A DNA stretch of 64,000 nt from Sulfuricurvum sp. (GTDB lineage Bacteria > Campylobacterota > Campylobacteria > Campylobacterales > Sulfurimonadaceae): positions 186,001 to 250,000 of the forward strand of contig NZ_JAQTNN010000003.1 in assembly GCF_028713855.1 (NCBI RefSeq). The letters are read 5' to 3'. Below are positions 1-10,216 of this stretch, piece by piece. The notes beneath the pieces are model-generated. The model did no database searches and was not told where the DNA came from. It worked only from the letters and a program-made list of their open reading frames with translations. Both the position numbers and the translations under genes were made by a program. Numbering within the stretch: position 1 is the first letter of the stretch; each line of letters begins with the position of its first letter.

Positions 1-372
1 AATAATGTTGAGCTCTTTAGTACACTCAGTGCAAAATTCCCTCATGTTGAGGCGTTTAAAACTCAACTGATTCAAAATAATGAAGCACTGGAAAATCTTT
101 CGTCTATTCTTGAAAAGCTCCAAGATGGCGGGGATACCATTATGAATATAATGGACATCATGCAATACCAAGATATTCATCGTCAAAAAATCGAGAGGGT
201 TATCAACGTTATGCGCGCCCTCTCTACCTATATGAATCACCTCTTCTCAGGGAAGATAGATGATTCCAAACGGGTTGGTTCTGCTGTCCATATCCATGGA
301 GACACCAGTACTGAGGATGTTGTAAGCAGCGATGATATCGAAGCATTACTTGCATCTTTTGGGCAAAAGTAG
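1..372 (+). CDS. cheZ: CheZ-like chemotaxis phosphatase, C-terminal part
   Basis: The frame is open from the first base, so the gene starts before the window and only its last 123 residues are seen. The segment contains QYQDIHRQKIERV, matching the CheZ active-site helix (QDLTGQ in E. coli), in which an Asp and a Gln four residues later attack phospho-CheY; here these are D58 and Q62 of the visible part. A flexible linker follows, and the protein ends in an acidic and hydrophobic tail (DDIEALLASFG) like the CheY-binding C-terminal helix of CheZ. The inferred role is dephosphorylation of CheY-P in flagellar chemotaxis. The remote CheZ of Campylobacterota is divergent, so the family name rests on these two motifs only. 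Confidence 0.72.
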   Translation, partial: NNVELFSTLSAKFPHVEAFKTQLIQNNEALENLSSILEKLQDGGDTIMNIMDIMQYQDIHRQKIERVINVMRALSTYMNHLFSGKIDDSKRVGSAVHIHGDTSTEDVVSSDDIEALLASFGQK

Positions 373-423
373 AGGTTTAATAAGGTAAAATTCTCTCAAA
401 TTATTAAAAAAGAGAATCTATTT

Positions 424-1716
424 TTGAAAAAAGTCGAGCTCCTCTCCCCCGCTGGGAATTTAGAAAAACTCAAAATCGCCATCGATTACGGCGCTGATGC
501 CGTGTATGGCGGAGTCAGCCACTTTTCGCTGCGTATCCGATCGGGTAAAGAGTTTGATTTAGAGAGTTTCAAAGAGGGGATCGATTACGCTCATGCGCGC
601 GGTCGCAAAGTCTATGTCACTATCAACGGATTTCCCTTTAACTCTCAGTTAAAACTTCTCAAAGAACATATCGCCACGATGGCATCACTCGAACCCGATG
701 CGTTTATCGTGGCTACTCCCGGCGTTTTGAAACTCGCTCATCAAATCGCACCCCATATACCGTTACACCTCTCAACCCAAGCCAATGTTATGAATGTACT
801 GGATGCGCAAGTGTATTATGATATGGGTGCGCGCCGTATCATCGCCGCACGGGAAATTTCACTCAAAGACTTAAAACAGATCAAGCAAGAACTCCCCGAT
901 TTGGAAATCGAAGTTTTTGTCCACGGCTCGATGTGTTTCGCCTACAGCGGACGCTGTCTGATTTCTACACTGCAAAGCGGTCGTGTTCCTAATCGTGGAA
1001 GCTGTGCCAATGACTGCCGCTTCCCGTATGAAATGTATGCCGCCAATCCTGAAACGGGAACCCTGTTCAAACTCGTAGAGGATGAAGGGATCGGAACGTA
1101 CATCATGAATTCCAAAGACCTCAATCTAGCAAGCCATATCCAAGAGATCATTGATGCAGGATGCATCGATTCGCTCAAAATCGAAGGGCGAACCAAAGCA
1201 CCATACTATGCCGCGATCACTGCTAAAGTTTACCGCCGAGCCATCGATGATTATTATGCGGGGAAAAGTGATCCCGAAGCGTATCAAAAAGAGCTGAATA
1301 CGATGCAAAATCGGGGCTTTACCGATGCCTATCTTGTGAATCGCCCGTTTGAAAAACACGACACACAGAATCTTGATTTTTCAATGATGATGGGAACCCA
1401 TCAGGTAAGCGGTATTGTTGATGAAAGCGGTGAGTACTTCGAGTGCAAATACAAAACATTTCCTAATGATGTTATGGAAATTGTCGCCCCTTCAGATGCA
1501 GTTATTGAAGCAATTGATAATGAAATCGGTACGGTTGAAAACAGAGACGATCAATGGATTATAATTTTCAAACAACTGCTTGCTGAAAACGGCAAAGTGT
1601 GGGATCAAGTCCATAGCGGAAACTTAAACCGCTTTAAACTCCCTATCAAAATGCCTGCCTTTACCTTTTTCCGTATTCCTGCCACTGAAGATATGGGTAC
1701 TGTCACAAAATGTTAA
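424..1716 (+). CDS. Peptidase U32 family protein, TrhP (YegQ)-like
   Basis: This 430-residue protein carries the U32 family signature around residues 163-182: EVFVHGSMCFAYSGRCLIS, with the conserved cysteines of the SMC and GRC blocks. Further cysteines follow in RGSCANDCRFPYEM. Family members once called collagenases act in prephenate-dependent tRNA or rRNA hydroxylation (TrhP, RlhA) or in ubiquinone hydroxylation (UbiU/V). The length of about 430-450 residues favours TrhP (tRNA U34 5-hydroxylation) over the longer RlhA; this is inference. The start is a TTG after an AAGAGAA purine stretch, and no ATG is available upstream before the CheZ-like stop. purE follows after 19 bases. Confidence 0.85.
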   Translation: MKKVELLSPAGNLEKLKIAIDYGADAVYGGVSHFSLRIRSGKEFDLESFKEGIDYAHARGRKVYVTINGFPFNSQLKLLKEHIATMASLEPDAFIVATPGVLKLAHQIAPHIPLHLSTQANVMNVLDAQVYYDMGARRIIAAREISLKDLKQIKQELPDLEIEVFVHGSMCFAYSGRCLISTLQSGRVPNRGSCANDCRFPYEMYAANPETGTLFKLVEDEGIGTYIMNSKDLNLASHIQEIIDAGCIDSLKIEGRTKAPYYAAITAKVYRRAIDDYYAGKSDPEAYQKELNTMQNRGFTDAYLVNRPFEKHDTQNLDFSMMMGTHQVSGIVDESGEYFECKYKTFPNDVMEIVAPSDAVIEAIDNEIGTVENRDDQWIIIFKQLLAENGKVWDQVHSGNLNRFKLPIKMPAFTFFRIPATEDMGTVTKC

Positions 1717-1735
1717 ATTTATATAAAGGAAAAAA

Positions 1736-2230
1736 ATGAAATTTGTATCAATTATTATGGGAAGCAAAAGTGATTTCGACGTCATGAAGTCATGTTCGGA
1801 GACACTCGAAGCATTCGGGGTTCAATATGAGCTTATTATCTCTTCAGCACACCGAAGTCCTGAACGAACCAAAGATTATGTGATCGCAGCGGAAGCCAAA
1901 GGGGCTCAAGTATTTATCGCAGCAGCCGGTATGGCAGCCCATTTGGCAGGTGTTTTAGCTTCCAAAACTATCAAACCGATCATTGGTGTTCCAATGAGTG
2001 CTTCAGCTCTCAGCGGAATCGATGCACTCCTCTCCACCGTCCAAATGCCTGCCGGAATGCCGGTAGCAACCGTGGCCATCGGTAAAGCAGGAGCCATTAA
2101 CTCTGCCTATCTTGCCATGCAGATTTTGGCTTTGGAAAATGAAGAATTGCGTATGAAACTCCAAGAAGATCGTATCAGCAAAGCGAAAAAAGTGGAGATG
2201 GATTCTTTAGAGATAGAAACAATCTTATAA
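1736..2230 (+). CDS. purE: N5-carboxyaminoimidazole ribonucleotide mutase PurE
   Basis: The 164-residue protein has the class I PurE motifs GSKSDFDVM (residues 9-17), SAHRSPERT (37-45, with the proton-shuttling His39), AAAGMAAHLAG and SALSGIDALLSTVQMP. PurE converts N5-CAIR to CAIR in purine biosynthesis and is a cytoplasmic octamer. The partner PurK, which makes N5-CAIR from AIR, is not in this window. A GGAAAAAA ribosome site precedes the ATG. The C-terminus is extended and charged after the mutase core (about residue 145 onward). Confidence 0.95.
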   Translation: MKFVSIIMGSKSDFDVMKSCSETLEAFGVQYELIISSAHRSPERTKDYVIAAEAKGAQVFIAAAGMAAHLAGVLASKTIKPIIGVPMSASALSGIDALLSTVQMPAGMPVATVAIGKAGAINSAYLAMQILALENEELRMKLQEDRISKAKKVEMDSLEIETIL

Positions 2231-2272
2231 CCTTTGATATAATCAAAAATCTAACACACAGAGGCGGAAACA

Positions 2273-2749
2273 ATGCAAGGGCACTGGATGAGTATCAATG
2301 ATTACGCTCAGATGACACACCTCGATCGCAGTGCCGTCGAAGCGTTGATTGTCAGAGGTAAACTGACTACCGTTATCGAAGATGGGGAAGTGTTTATTGA
2401 TCCCGGTCATGGGATGGCAGGGATTGTCCCCTCAGGGCTGCATGAACTCAGCGCATCTCATGCAGATGTCACCCTGGGTGCCAGTTTCGTCGAAAAAACA
2501 ATTGGTACTATCATCAATCTTCACGAGAAAGTACTCGTTGCCAAAGAAGAGACAATCGAGTCGATCAAAAATGAGAATCTCTTTCTCAAAGAGGCTCTGG
2601 GATCGCTCCAAGAACTCTACGATGAAGATCGCAAAACCATCGCAACCCTCACTGAGCAACTCCGTCTCTCACAACAAGAAGTTGAATTTATGCGCCGCAA
2701 ATACAAATTGATGTGGGGAAAAGTAATTGATGAGTATGGGGCGCAATGA
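2273..2749 (+). CDS. DUF3972-like protein, HTH plus coiled coil
   Basis: This 158-residue protein has two parts. Residues 1-50 resemble a MerR-like winged helix (MSINDYAQMTHLDRSAVEALIVRGKL, then a short turn and VFIDP). From about residue 75 onward it is a long charged coiled coil (VLVAKEETIESIKNENLFLKEALGSLQELYDEDRKTIATL). This matches what I recall of the DUF3972 proteins of Campylobacterota, whose function is unknown. The start is supported by AGAGG eight bases upstream. Its last four bases (ATGA) overlap the start of the DUF89 gene, so the two are probably co-translated. Confidence 0.7.
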   Translation: MQGHWMSINDYAQMTHLDRSAVEALIVRGKLTTVIEDGEVFIDPGHGMAGIVPSGLHELSASHADVTLGASFVEKTIGTIINLHEKVLVAKEETIESIKNENLFLKEALGSLQELYDEDRKTIATLTEQLRLSQQEVEFMRRKYKLMWGKVIDEYGAQ

Positions 2750-3603
2750 CCATACAAAATGAGTGTATAGGGTGCATTGCTGCCCAAAGTAAACGGGTTT
2801 GTGAAGCGATTCATGCAGATGAAAAACTAACGAATTCTATTGTAAATTACGTCGAAACCTCGCTAGAAAACGCCGATTTTACCCTCTCTCCTCCTGTTAT
2901 TGCTGCACCATTGTATGAACAGATGGCAGTTTTAGCCGATAAAACGGATCTTTATGCCGAGCAAAAAGCCCATGCCTCCGCTCAGGCACAAGCCTATCTT
3001 CCCTTTTTGCGTGAGACGATCGAATGCAGCAACGATCCGTTTATGGCGACACTTAAAACAGCTGTGGTGGGGAATGTAATCGATCTCGCCGCAGAGGTAA
3101 GTTTTGATCTACACGATGCAATTGCCTCCGTTTTCACTACACCGTTTGAATATGATGATACTCAAGTCTTGCAAAAAACACTCAGCCGCGCGAAAACCGT
3201 TCTCTATATCGGGGATAATGCGGGAGAACATCTGTTCGATGCCTTAGCAATTCAATCCCTCCAAAAACTCTTTCCCGCAATAGCGTTCACCTATATGGTT
3301 CGGGGAAATCCCATTATCAATGATGTGACTATGAAAGAAGCACAGGAGGGAGGATTAGATAAAATTTGCTCTCTATTCAACAGTGGGGTTCCGACTCCCG
3401 GATTCGTCTATGAACTCGCGTCAATCGAAGCTCAAGCCCTTTTCGATACAGCCGATCTGATTATTGCCAAAGGGATGGGAAATTATGAGTGTATGACCCC
3501 TCAAAAACGGAATAATATCTGCTTTTTACTCAAAGTCAAATGCTCTGTTGTTTCGGCATCACTGGGAAAAAAGATTGGGGATATCGTTTGTAAACTGGAC
3601 TGA
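2746..3603 (+). CDS. DUF89 family damage-control phosphatase
   Basis: This 285-residue protein has the DUF89 (ARMT1-like) landmarks: an N-terminal CIGCIAAQ cysteine pair, GDNAGEHLFD (about residues 156-165), RGNPIINDVT and KGMGNYE near the C-terminus. The Asp and Asn of these motifs bind the metal in known family members, which are metal-dependent phosphatases acting on damaged or surplus phosphometabolites; the natural substrate here is not predictable. It overlaps the preceding DUF3972-like gene by four bases and ends one base before the convergent stop of the GGDEF gene. Confidence 0.85.
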   Translation: MTIQNECIGCIAAQSKRVCEAIHADEKLTNSIVNYVETSLENADFTLSPPVIAAPLYEQMAVLADKTDLYAEQKAHASAQAQAYLPFLRETIECSNDPFMATLKTAVVGNVIDLAAEVSFDLHDAIASVFTTPFEYDDTQVLQKTLSRAKTVLYIGDNAGEHLFDALAIQSLQKLFPAIAFTYMVRGNPIINDVTMKEAQEGGLDKICSLFNSGVPTPGFVYELASIEAQALFDTADLIIAKGMGNYECMTPQKRNNICFLLKVKCSVVSASLGKKIGDIVCKLD

Positions 3604-3604
3604 T

Positions 3605-5866
3605 TTATCCTCTATAAATCTGATTTTTCCCCTCCTCTTTTGCACGGTATAAAGCACTATCGGCACGTCCGACAACATTTTCGATCCGATCGCCTTTGCG
3701 ACATTCGCTGATTCCGAAACTGCATGTCATGGCATGAATATAGGGAAAGTCATAGGTATTCATCAGCTCTTTGATTTTCATCGCCATTTGTTCGGCTCCG
3801 TCAATATTGGTTTCAGGGCACACAATCATAAATTCTTCCCCGCCCCATCGTCCGATTATGTCCATATCACGTACGTTATCACGTAAAATCGTGGCAATAG
3901 TAATAAGTGTTTTATCTCCAATCAAATGACCATACGTATCGTTAATCCGTTTAAAATTGTCCAAATCGATCATCATCACAGCAAAGGATCGATCTGTACG
4001 CTCACAAACTTGGTGACATTCCGCTAATTTTTCATCCAGTTTTATACGGTTATAAAGTCCGGTTAATGGATCTGTCGTAGCCAATTTTAGAAGTTTTTTC
4101 TGATATTTTCCCATCACAGATTGACGATATACAAAGATAAAGACAATAACCAGTGCCAATGCGGCAATTCGATATACCCAGCTGTAATTCACATGATTTT
4201 CATACGTAATGGCAATATAACGGTTGAAAATTTTCTGCCGCTCGGCAATGCTGATCCCGTCAATCCCTTTATCGATAATTGATTTGAGTTCCGGATAATC
4301 ATTACGGAGCATCATCCGAGCATCAAAATTAAATTCGGTCGTACCTGAAATTTTGAGATCCAGATAATGGTCGGCATTGATCAAATAGGCAACAACCGGG
4401 AGAATATCGACTACCGCATCAACCCGTCCGGAACTTAGCAGTTTCAATCCCTCACGCGTATCCTCTACTCCAACAATAATAATTTTCGGATAATGTTCAG
4501 CGATCGTACTGGCAATACTGTACCCTTCTCCTACAGCAACACGTTTGCCTTCCAGAGACTCTAATCCCGGAAGAAAATCAATCGTTTTATTCGTTACGAT
4601 GACATTAGGAAATGAGGCATAAGGTTTGGAAAAAAGGGCATACGGTTCTTGGTTTATGGAAATCGATGTCCCCAGCGTCACATCCGCACTTTTTGTTTTA
4701 ATGGCGTTATCTACCTCAGCCCATGTAGAGGAAGGGAGAAATGAGGTCTTCATCCCCGTTCGTTCAACAATCAAATTCCAAAAATCGGCTGCTATTCCTT
4801 GAAGCCGGGGATCTGCTTCCGTCGAAAAGTTAAAAGGAGGAGAGGAAAGTGTAGAGATATAGCGAATAACATTAGTGTGTAAAAAAGAGTATTCATCGAC
4901 ACTTAAAGGGATAACTTTTTTCGATGTGTCTTCATACAACAACCCTGTCAACCTTCTTTCATTTTGAGGTATTCCCATGACCCGATAGATATCCGATATA
5001 CGGCGGAATTTTTCCAAAGTCATCGCACCAAGAGGCTGATTACCATGATAAGCAAGCTCTTTAAGCACTTCTCCCTCATACTCGAGACTCTCTATCGATT
5101 TGTTTTGTCCATTATAATGATCTTTGATCAGCTGTGCCGTTTCAGGGATATGCGCAAAAGCGTACTCCCACCCTTTGAGCGTCGCATCGACAAACGCACG
5201 AACTCTTTTTGGGTGATGGCGCAATTCGGATCCGGATGTAAATAAAATATCGCTGTAAAAATCAAATCCATACGATTCAGGACTGATCGCATTGGTCTCT
5301 ATCCCTTTTTCTCTGAGCACATATGGCTCATTTGAGATATAACACGCCATCACATCGGTTTTACCCGTTATGATGTCGATCGGATTGTAACTGTGTTCTA
5401 AAAATTTTATCTGATCGAGCGATATTCCTTGTGAATTGAGCATTGCCCGCACTGAAATTGTGTCTTGGAAATCCTGTGTCATCATAATCCGCTTGCCGAT
5501 CAAATCACGTGGAGTACGAATATCTAAAGATTTTTTAGAGAGGAGGATAAAGGGGGAACTTTGAAAAATTGCGGCTAAGGCAACAACATCTTTCCCCTGC
5601 ATACGATCGACAAGCAGTGAAGATCTCCCTATCCCGTACGTGCTTCGACCCGCCATTACCTCGTCAATAGCAAGTTTTTTGGGATCAAATTTTTGGATGG
5701 TTACATCTAAACCGGCATCCCGGTAAAAACCTTTTTCTTTCGCAACGTAGTAACCGGCGAATTGAAACTGGTCAGCCCACTGTAACTGGACGGATACTTT
5801 TTCATGTAACGGCTGGGCATACAATGCACTAATGCATAGCAATAAGACAATGAGATATCGCTTCAC
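3605..5866 (-). CDS. Periplasmic NMT1 + SBP3 sensor diguanylate cyclase (GGDEF)
   Basis: The 753-residue protein begins with a signal peptide (about 1-17, cleaved after LYAQ). An NMT1/THI5-like substrate-binding domain follows (about 25-270: [21 protein letters not shown]), then a second family-3 solute-binding domain (about 325-550). One transmembrane helix (about 563-583) leads to a C-terminal GGDEF domain (590-753). The catalytic motif is GGEEF near residue 675, and RDMD lies five residues before it, so the c-di-GMP product-inhibition I-site looks intact. The inferred role is to bind one or two small ligands in the periplasm and make c-di-GMP inside. No PAS, HAMP or EAL domain is seen. It is monocistronic and convergent with the DUF89 gene. 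Confidence 0.9.
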   Translation of the reverse strand: MKRYLIVLLLCISALYAQPLHEKVSVQLQWADQFQFAGYYVAKEKGFYRDAGLDVTIQKFDPKKLAIDEVMAGRSTYGIGRSSLLVDRMQGKDVVALAAIFQSSPFILLSKKSLDIRTPRDLIGKRIMMTQDFQDTISVRAMLNSQGISLDQIKFLEHSYNPIDIITGKTDVMACYISNEPYVLREKGIETNAISPESYGFDFYSDILFTSGSELRHHPKRVRAFVDATLKGWEYAFAHIPETAQLIKDHYNGQNKSIESLEYEGEVLKELAYHGNQPLGAMTLEKFRRISDIYRVMGIPQNERRLTGLLYEDTSKKVIPLSVDEYSFLHTNVIRYISTLSSPPFNFSTEADPRLQGIAADFWNLIVERTGMKTSFLPSSTWAEVDNAIKTKSADVTLGTSISINQEPYALFSKPYASFPNVIVTNKTIDFLPGLESLEGKRVAVGEGYSIASTIAEHYPKIIIVGVEDTREGLKLLSSGRVDAVVDILPVVAYLINADHYLDLKISGTTEFNFDARMMLRNDYPELKSIIDKGIDGISIAERQKIFNRYIAITYENHVNYSWVYRIAALALVIVFIFVYRQSVMGKYQKKLLKLATTDPLTGLYNRIKLDEKLAECHQVCERTDRSFAVMMIDLDNFKRINDTYGHLIGDKTLITIATILRDNVRDMDIIGRWGGEEFMIVCPETNIDGAEQMAMKIKELMNTYDFPYIHAMTCSFGISECRKGDRIENVVGRADSALYRAKEEGKNQIYRG

Positions 5867-5974
5867 CCTGCCACCTTTTCATTAATTCGTTTTATAATAA
5901 AACATATCGCTTTAAGAAACCCTTTGAATGCGGCTTTTTGGTATAATGGCGCAATTTCTTTTAATGGGACAGTT

Positions 5975-6856
5975 ATGATTACGTTCGGTGATATGCTTTT
6001 AAAACTTCAACAATTTTGGAACGACCAAGGGTGCGCGATTGTCCAGCCTTACGACATTGCAGCCGGAGCAGGAACCTTTCACCCTGCGACCTTCCTCCGC
6101 TCACTCGACTCAAAACCATGGTCTGTGGCGTATGTCGCCCCTAGCCGTCGCCCGACAGACGGACGCTACGGTGAAAATCCAAACCGTTTAGGCAGCTACT
6201 ATCAATTTCAAGTTCTTATCAAACCAAGTCCTGAAAATATTCAAGAGCTTTACCTCAAAAGTTTGGAATATCTCGGGCTCAATATCAAAGACCACGATAT
6301 CCGTTTTGTTGAGGATAACTGGGAATCACCGACACTCGGAGCATGGGGATTGGGCTGGGAAGTATGGTTAAACGGGATGGAAGTAACCCAGTTTACCTAT
6401 TTTCAGCAAGTGGGTGGAATCAGTTGTGATCCTGTTGCCGTTGAAATCACTTATGGAACTGAACGTTTGGCAATGTATCTCCAAGGGGTCGATACCGTAT
6501 TCGATATCGTCTGGAGCGAAAACAAATTCGGCAAAACCCTCTACCGGGATATCCACAAAGAAGGTGAAATCGAGTTTAGTAAATACAACTTTGAAATCGC
6601 CGACACAGCCATGCTGTTTAATGATTTTGAATCTAAAGCCTCTGAATGTAAACGATGCCTAGATGCCGAGCTTCCATTGCCAGCGTATGATCTGTGCATG
6701 ATGGCGTCTCATACGTTCAACACCCTCGATGCGCGTAAAGCGATCTCCGTTACCGAACGGGCTAACTACATCCTCAAAATCCGTGAGTTAGCCAAAGGGT
6801 GTGCAGAGCTCTATAAATCGCAAGAGGAAGAACGAAATCTCCGCGTTAGGGCCTAA
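5975..6856 (+). CDS. glyQ: Glycyl-tRNA synthetase alpha subunit
   Basis: The 293-residue protein matches the GlyQ family throughout: [24 protein letters not shown] at the N-terminus, then [30 protein letters not shown] and FTYFQQVGG, the class II catalytic core that forms glycyl-adenylate. The beta subunit GlyS is not in the window. The frame is open further upstream (to 5924), but the family N-terminus and length fit the ATG at 5975. The stop codon overlaps the ATG of the helicase gene by one base (TAATG), so the two are coupled. Confidence 0.95.
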   Translation: MITFGDMLLKLQQFWNDQGCAIVQPYDIAAGAGTFHPATFLRSLDSKPWSVAYVAPSRRPTDGRYGENPNRLGSYYQFQVLIKPSPENIQELYLKSLEYLGLNIKDHDIRFVEDNWESPTLGAWGLGWEVWLNGMEVTQFTYFQQVGGISCDPVAVEITYGTERLAMYLQGVDTVFDIVWSENKFGKTLYRDIHKEGEIEFSKYNFEIADTAMLFNDFESKASECKRCLDAELPLPAYDLCMMASHTFNTLDARKAISVTERANYILKIRELAKGCAELYKSQEEERNLRVRA

Positions 6857-9090
6857 TGCAAACCCTCATCGGTCAAATCGATCGGATCATCTACCAAAAT
6901 AACGGATTCTTTATCGCCGCTCTCAAAAGTGGAGATAAGATCAGCGCCCATTATTATGAGAGTGACGTAGATCACCTCGTCAATGCCGCAATCACCCTCA
7001 AAGGATCATGGGAAGAACACCGCCAGCACGGACGGACGTTTAAGGCTCACTCTCTCATCGTTAATCAAAACGAACTCTTCTTTTTTCTCAACCGTGTCGT
7101 CAAAGGATTCACCAAAAAACTGACCGCTGAACTGATCGAGAAATACGGTACTGATGGACTCGTCGATATTTTGGACAACGATATTGAGAGATTGTTGGAA
7201 ATAAAAGGGATGAATGAAAAGCGTCTCCTCAAACTCTCCAGCGGATGGAAACAGTTTCGTTCCATGCGTCTTTTGGGGGAGTTTTTAGCCCCCTTCGGTG
7301 TCACTCCTGCACTACTGCGGCTCATTGCCGGGGCGATGAAAGAGGTAAAAGATCCCATCGAAGCCATCAAACACAATCCGTATGGTTTGATGAGGATCAA
7401 CGGAATTGGGTTTAAAAAAGCCGATGAGATAGCATTAAAAATGGGACTGAGCGTGGATGATGAACGACGTATCCAAGCAGCGATGGAATATACCCTAAGC
7501 GAATACTGTGAGCAGGAGGGGAACAGCTGTATCGAACGAGGCGCACTCTTCAGTAAACTCGATTTACTCTTGGCACTAGGAGATCATTCACGGTACGATG
7601 AAGCCCTTGAGGATCGACTGAGGGAAGGGAGTATCACACTCTTACCCAGTTCCAAACTCTCTCCTACTCGTATTTACGAAGCTGAAACACTTCTTATCAG
7701 CGAATTCAAACGACGGGGAAAAAGTAAGAATGAACCCCTCAGCGATAATCTTGAGACATTTTTAAAGACCCATTCTCTGAGTCTGGGAGAACAGCAGCTT
7801 ACGGCGTTGGAACGGATCAATCAAGGGTGCGGATTGATTTTTCTCGTCGGGTATGCGGGAACGGGGAAAAGCACCACGGCAAAAGCTCTCTTAGACCTTT
7901 TAGCAACCCGCTATGAGCCGAGTCTCATCATGACCTGTGCACTCAGCGGCATTGCCTCCCAGCGGATACGGGAACGCAGCGGTTATCAAAGTGCAACGAT
8001 TCAAAGTTTGCTGGTAAAATTCGAATCGCACGATAAAATGCCTTATCAAGTGGTTTTGATCGATGAAGCCTCTATGATCAACTCGACCCTCTTTGCGCGC
8101 CTGATGGCAAAAATAGAGCGTTCAGCCACTGTCATTATCGTGGGCGACGATGCCCAACTCCCCCCCATCGGTGCAGGAAGTCCACTCAGCGATGCAATAA
8201 CCCTCAATCTCGCTCCGACAGTAATGCTGACCCAAATCTATCGTCAGCGCGATGATCAGGCAATTGCCCTCATTGCCAATGATGTCCGTCGAGGAATCAT
8301 TCCGCAGTATCGGGAGAGCTATGATGATTTCACCTTTGTCAATGTGGATATTCCGAACCGTTATGCACTCAAAAATTCTCTCAGTGCAAACGAATTTGAA
8401 GAGGTGCTTAAAACCCATGCCCATAATATATTGGCCGCCATTGCCGAAGTGACACTGGAATATCTTCCTCTCTCACGTGAAAAACTTCAAACCAAAAAAT
8501 TACGGGATTATCTGAGCGCATTCCAAGTGATCTCTCCGATGCGAGGCAATACCCTCGGAGTCGATAATCTAAACACCTTCCTCCAAGACTACTTTAACCC
8601 GAAGGCAAAAAAAAAGATTAACACCTTTAAAGGTGAGTTTCGTCTGATGGACAAAGTCGTTCATATTAAAAATGAAAATCTCCCTTCCACTACCCCCGAA
8701 GAGTTTAAAGAGGGGCATGAACCGAGTGAACGTCGAATATTTAACGGTATGTGCGGATTGATTTTTCGCCTCGATGAGGAAGAAGAACTCTGTTATGTTT
8801 ACTATCCCAATGAAGAGATCATCGTCCATTACAAATATGAGCAGATCAGTGACTTTCTCAACCTCTCGTATGCTTTGAGTGTCCATAAAGTCCAAGGGAT
8901 GGAATACGATACCGTTGTCGTGGTTATGAGTTTTTCACACCATATTATGCTTAATACCAAACTTCTCTACACCGCATTAACCCGGGCAAAAGAGCATTGT
9001 ATCATCGTCGGTGAGGGCGGAGCATTTGAATCGGCATGCAGACGGTTGGAACAGTCTAAGCGATCCACGGTTATGCAGGAGCTAAATTAA
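6856..9090 (+). CDS. RecD2-like ATP-dependent DNA helicase
   Basis: This 744-residue protein has an OB-like N-terminus (IGQIDRIIYQNNGFFIAALKSGDK), helix-hairpin-helix segments in the first third (DNDIERLLEIKGMNEKRL and MRINGIGFKKADEIA), and then a superfamily 1B helicase core. Walker A is GYAGTGKSTT (about residues 333-342), Walker B is VVLIDEASM, and the C-terminal motif is ALSVHKVQGMEYDTVVVV with YTALTRAK. This architecture is RecD2, the 5'-3' helicase that works without RecBC. It is translationally coupled to glyQ, a neighbour with no obvious functional link. A short AT-rich hairpin follows the stop. Confidence 0.88.
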   Translation: MQTLIGQIDRIIYQNNGFFIAALKSGDKISAHYYESDVDHLVNAAITLKGSWEEHRQHGRTFKAHSLIVNQNELFFFLNRVVKGFTKKLTAELIEKYGTDGLVDILDNDIERLLEIKGMNEKRLLKLSSGWKQFRSMRLLGEFLAPFGVTPALLRLIAGAMKEVKDPIEAIKHNPYGLMRINGIGFKKADEIALKMGLSVDDERRIQAAMEYTLSEYCEQEGNSCIERGALFSKLDLLLALGDHSRYDEALEDRLREGSITLLPSSKLSPTRIYEAETLLISEFKRRGKSKNEPLSDNLETFLKTHSLSLGEQQLTALERINQGCGLIFLVGYAGTGKSTTAKALLDLLATRYEPSLIMTCALSGIASQRIRERSGYQSATIQSLLVKFESHDKMPYQVVLIDEASMINSTLFARLMAKIERSATVIIVGDDAQLPPIGAGSPLSDAITLNLAPTVMLTQIYRQRDDQAIALIANDVRRGIIPQYRESYDDFTFVNVDIPNRYALKNSLSANEFEEVLKTHAHNILAAIAEVTLEYLPLSREKLQTKKLRDYLSAFQVISPMRGNTLGVDNLNTFLQDYFNPKAKKKINTFKGEFRLMDKVVHIKNENLPSTTPEEFKEGHEPSERRIFNGMCGLIFRLDEEEELCYVYYPNEEIIVHYKYEQISDFLNLSYALSVHKVQGMEYDTVVVVMSFSHHIMLNTKLLYTALTRAKEHCIIVGEGGAFESACRRLEQSKRSTVMQELN

Positions 9091-9092
9091 CT

Positions 9093-9113
9093 AAAGGATA
9101 AAAATTTTCCTTT
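9093..9113 (+). terminator. Weak hairpin after the helicase gene
   Basis: AAAGGA and TCCTTT form a six-pair stem around an A/T loop directly after the RecD2 stop. The right arm ends in a T run. It could end glyQ-recD2 transcription before the peroxidase gene. Confidence 0.4.
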
Positions 9114-9165
9114 ATATTAATATGCTACAATTTCTATTCTAATCCAAATATCACGAGGATTCACC

Positions 9166-10185
9166 ATGAAATTATTAATAATCTCTGCCATCGTCGCTTC
9201 AAGCGTTATGGGAGCTTCACTCATCGATGAAGCTAAAACTGCGGGACTCAAACCAATCCCGGCAAACCCTAAAGCTATTGATAAGCTCACGTCAAACGCT
9301 AAGAATCCGACCACTTCGGCTAAGGTAGAACTCGGAAAAATGCTCTACTTTGATCCTCGTCTTTCTAAAAGCGGTTTAATCAGCTGTAATACCTGTCATA
9401 ATCTCGCCATCGGCGGAACCGACGGAATGAGCGCAGCAATCGGTCACAAATGGACATCGAATCCGCACGGTCTGAGTTCTCCAACCGTTTATAACGCCGT
9501 GTTCTACTCTCAGCAATTTTGGGATGGACGCTCTCCGCACCTCGAAGACCAAGCGCAAGGACCGATTCAAGCAGGACCGGAAATGGCTGCACCGAAAGAT
9601 TTTGTCACAGGTGTTGTCAATTCAATGCCCGGGTATGTCAGTATGTTCCAAAAAGCATACGGAAAAGATGTCAAAATCACCTTCGAAAAAGTAGCCGATA
9701 CCATCGCAGTATTCGAGCGAACTCTTGTCACCCCTTCACGCTACGATGATTTCCTAAACGGCAATAAAAAAGCGCTCACTAAAGCAGAACAAAAAGGGCT
9801 TAAAACCTTTATTGACAAAGGGTGTACAACCTGTCATAACGACATCGCTCTAGGCGGTACGATGCAGGCCTTCGGTGTCGTTGCTCCATACAAATATATG
9901 AATGTAGGTGATTTTAAAGGGGATAAAAACGGAATGGTTCGCGTACCAACTCTGCGAAACGTCACCCAAACCGCTCCGTATTTCCACAACGGTCAGATGG
10001 CAACTCTTAGCGAAGCGATCAAAGAGATGGGACGTATCCAACTTGGTGTTGACTTACGTGATGATGAGACGGCATCGATCCAAACGTTCTTACAATCACT
10101 CGAAGGTAAAAAACCGAGAGTTATTTATCCGATGCTTCCTTCAGCCACTCTCACTACTCCTAAAGTAGATGTAGTTAATAATTAA
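9166..10185 (+). CDS. Di-heme cytochrome c peroxidase (CcpA/MauG family)
   Basis: The 339-residue protein has a signal peptide (about 1-16) and two heme-binding motifs, CNTCH near residue 74 and CTTCH near residue 221. Other peroxidase landmarks are LYFDPRLS, SPTVYNAVF, FWDGRSPHLEDQAQGPI and VPTLRNVTQTAPYFHNG. It should reduce periplasmic H2O2 with electrons from small cytochromes, such as the c553-like protein encoded at 15.7 kb. The ATG follows an ACGAGGATT ribosome site. The gene stands alone, between the helicase and a convergent L,D-transpeptidase gene. Confidence 0.93.
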   Translation: MKLLIISAIVASSVMGASLIDEAKTAGLKPIPANPKAIDKLTSNAKNPTTSAKVELGKMLYFDPRLSKSGLISCNTCHNLAIGGTDGMSAAIGHKWTSNPHGLSSPTVYNAVFYSQQFWDGRSPHLEDQAQGPIQAGPEMAAPKDFVTGVVNSMPGYVSMFQKAYGKDVKITFEKVADTIAVFERTLVTPSRYDDFLNGNKKALTKAEQKGLKTFIDKGCTTCHNDIALGGTMQAFGVVAPYKYMNVGDFKGDKNGMVRVPTLRNVTQTAPYFHNGQMATLSEAIKEMGRIQLGVDLRDDETASIQTFLQSLEGKKPRVIYPMLPSATLTTPKVDVVNN

Positions 10186-10190
10186 TATCC

Positions 10191-10216
10191 CATCGGAACT
10201 TTGTTCCGACGGCTAC
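10191..10216 (+). repeat. Two-hairpin intergenic repeat, reduced copy A
   Basis: CGGAAC-TTT-GTTCCG (10194-10208) makes a perfect six-pair hairpin, preceded by CAT and followed by CGGCTAC. This matches the first hairpin and the start of the linker of the fuller copies at 16.0, 27.2 and 50.9 kb, but the second half is missing. It lies between convergent genes, where it may also act as a terminator. Confidence 0.55.
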
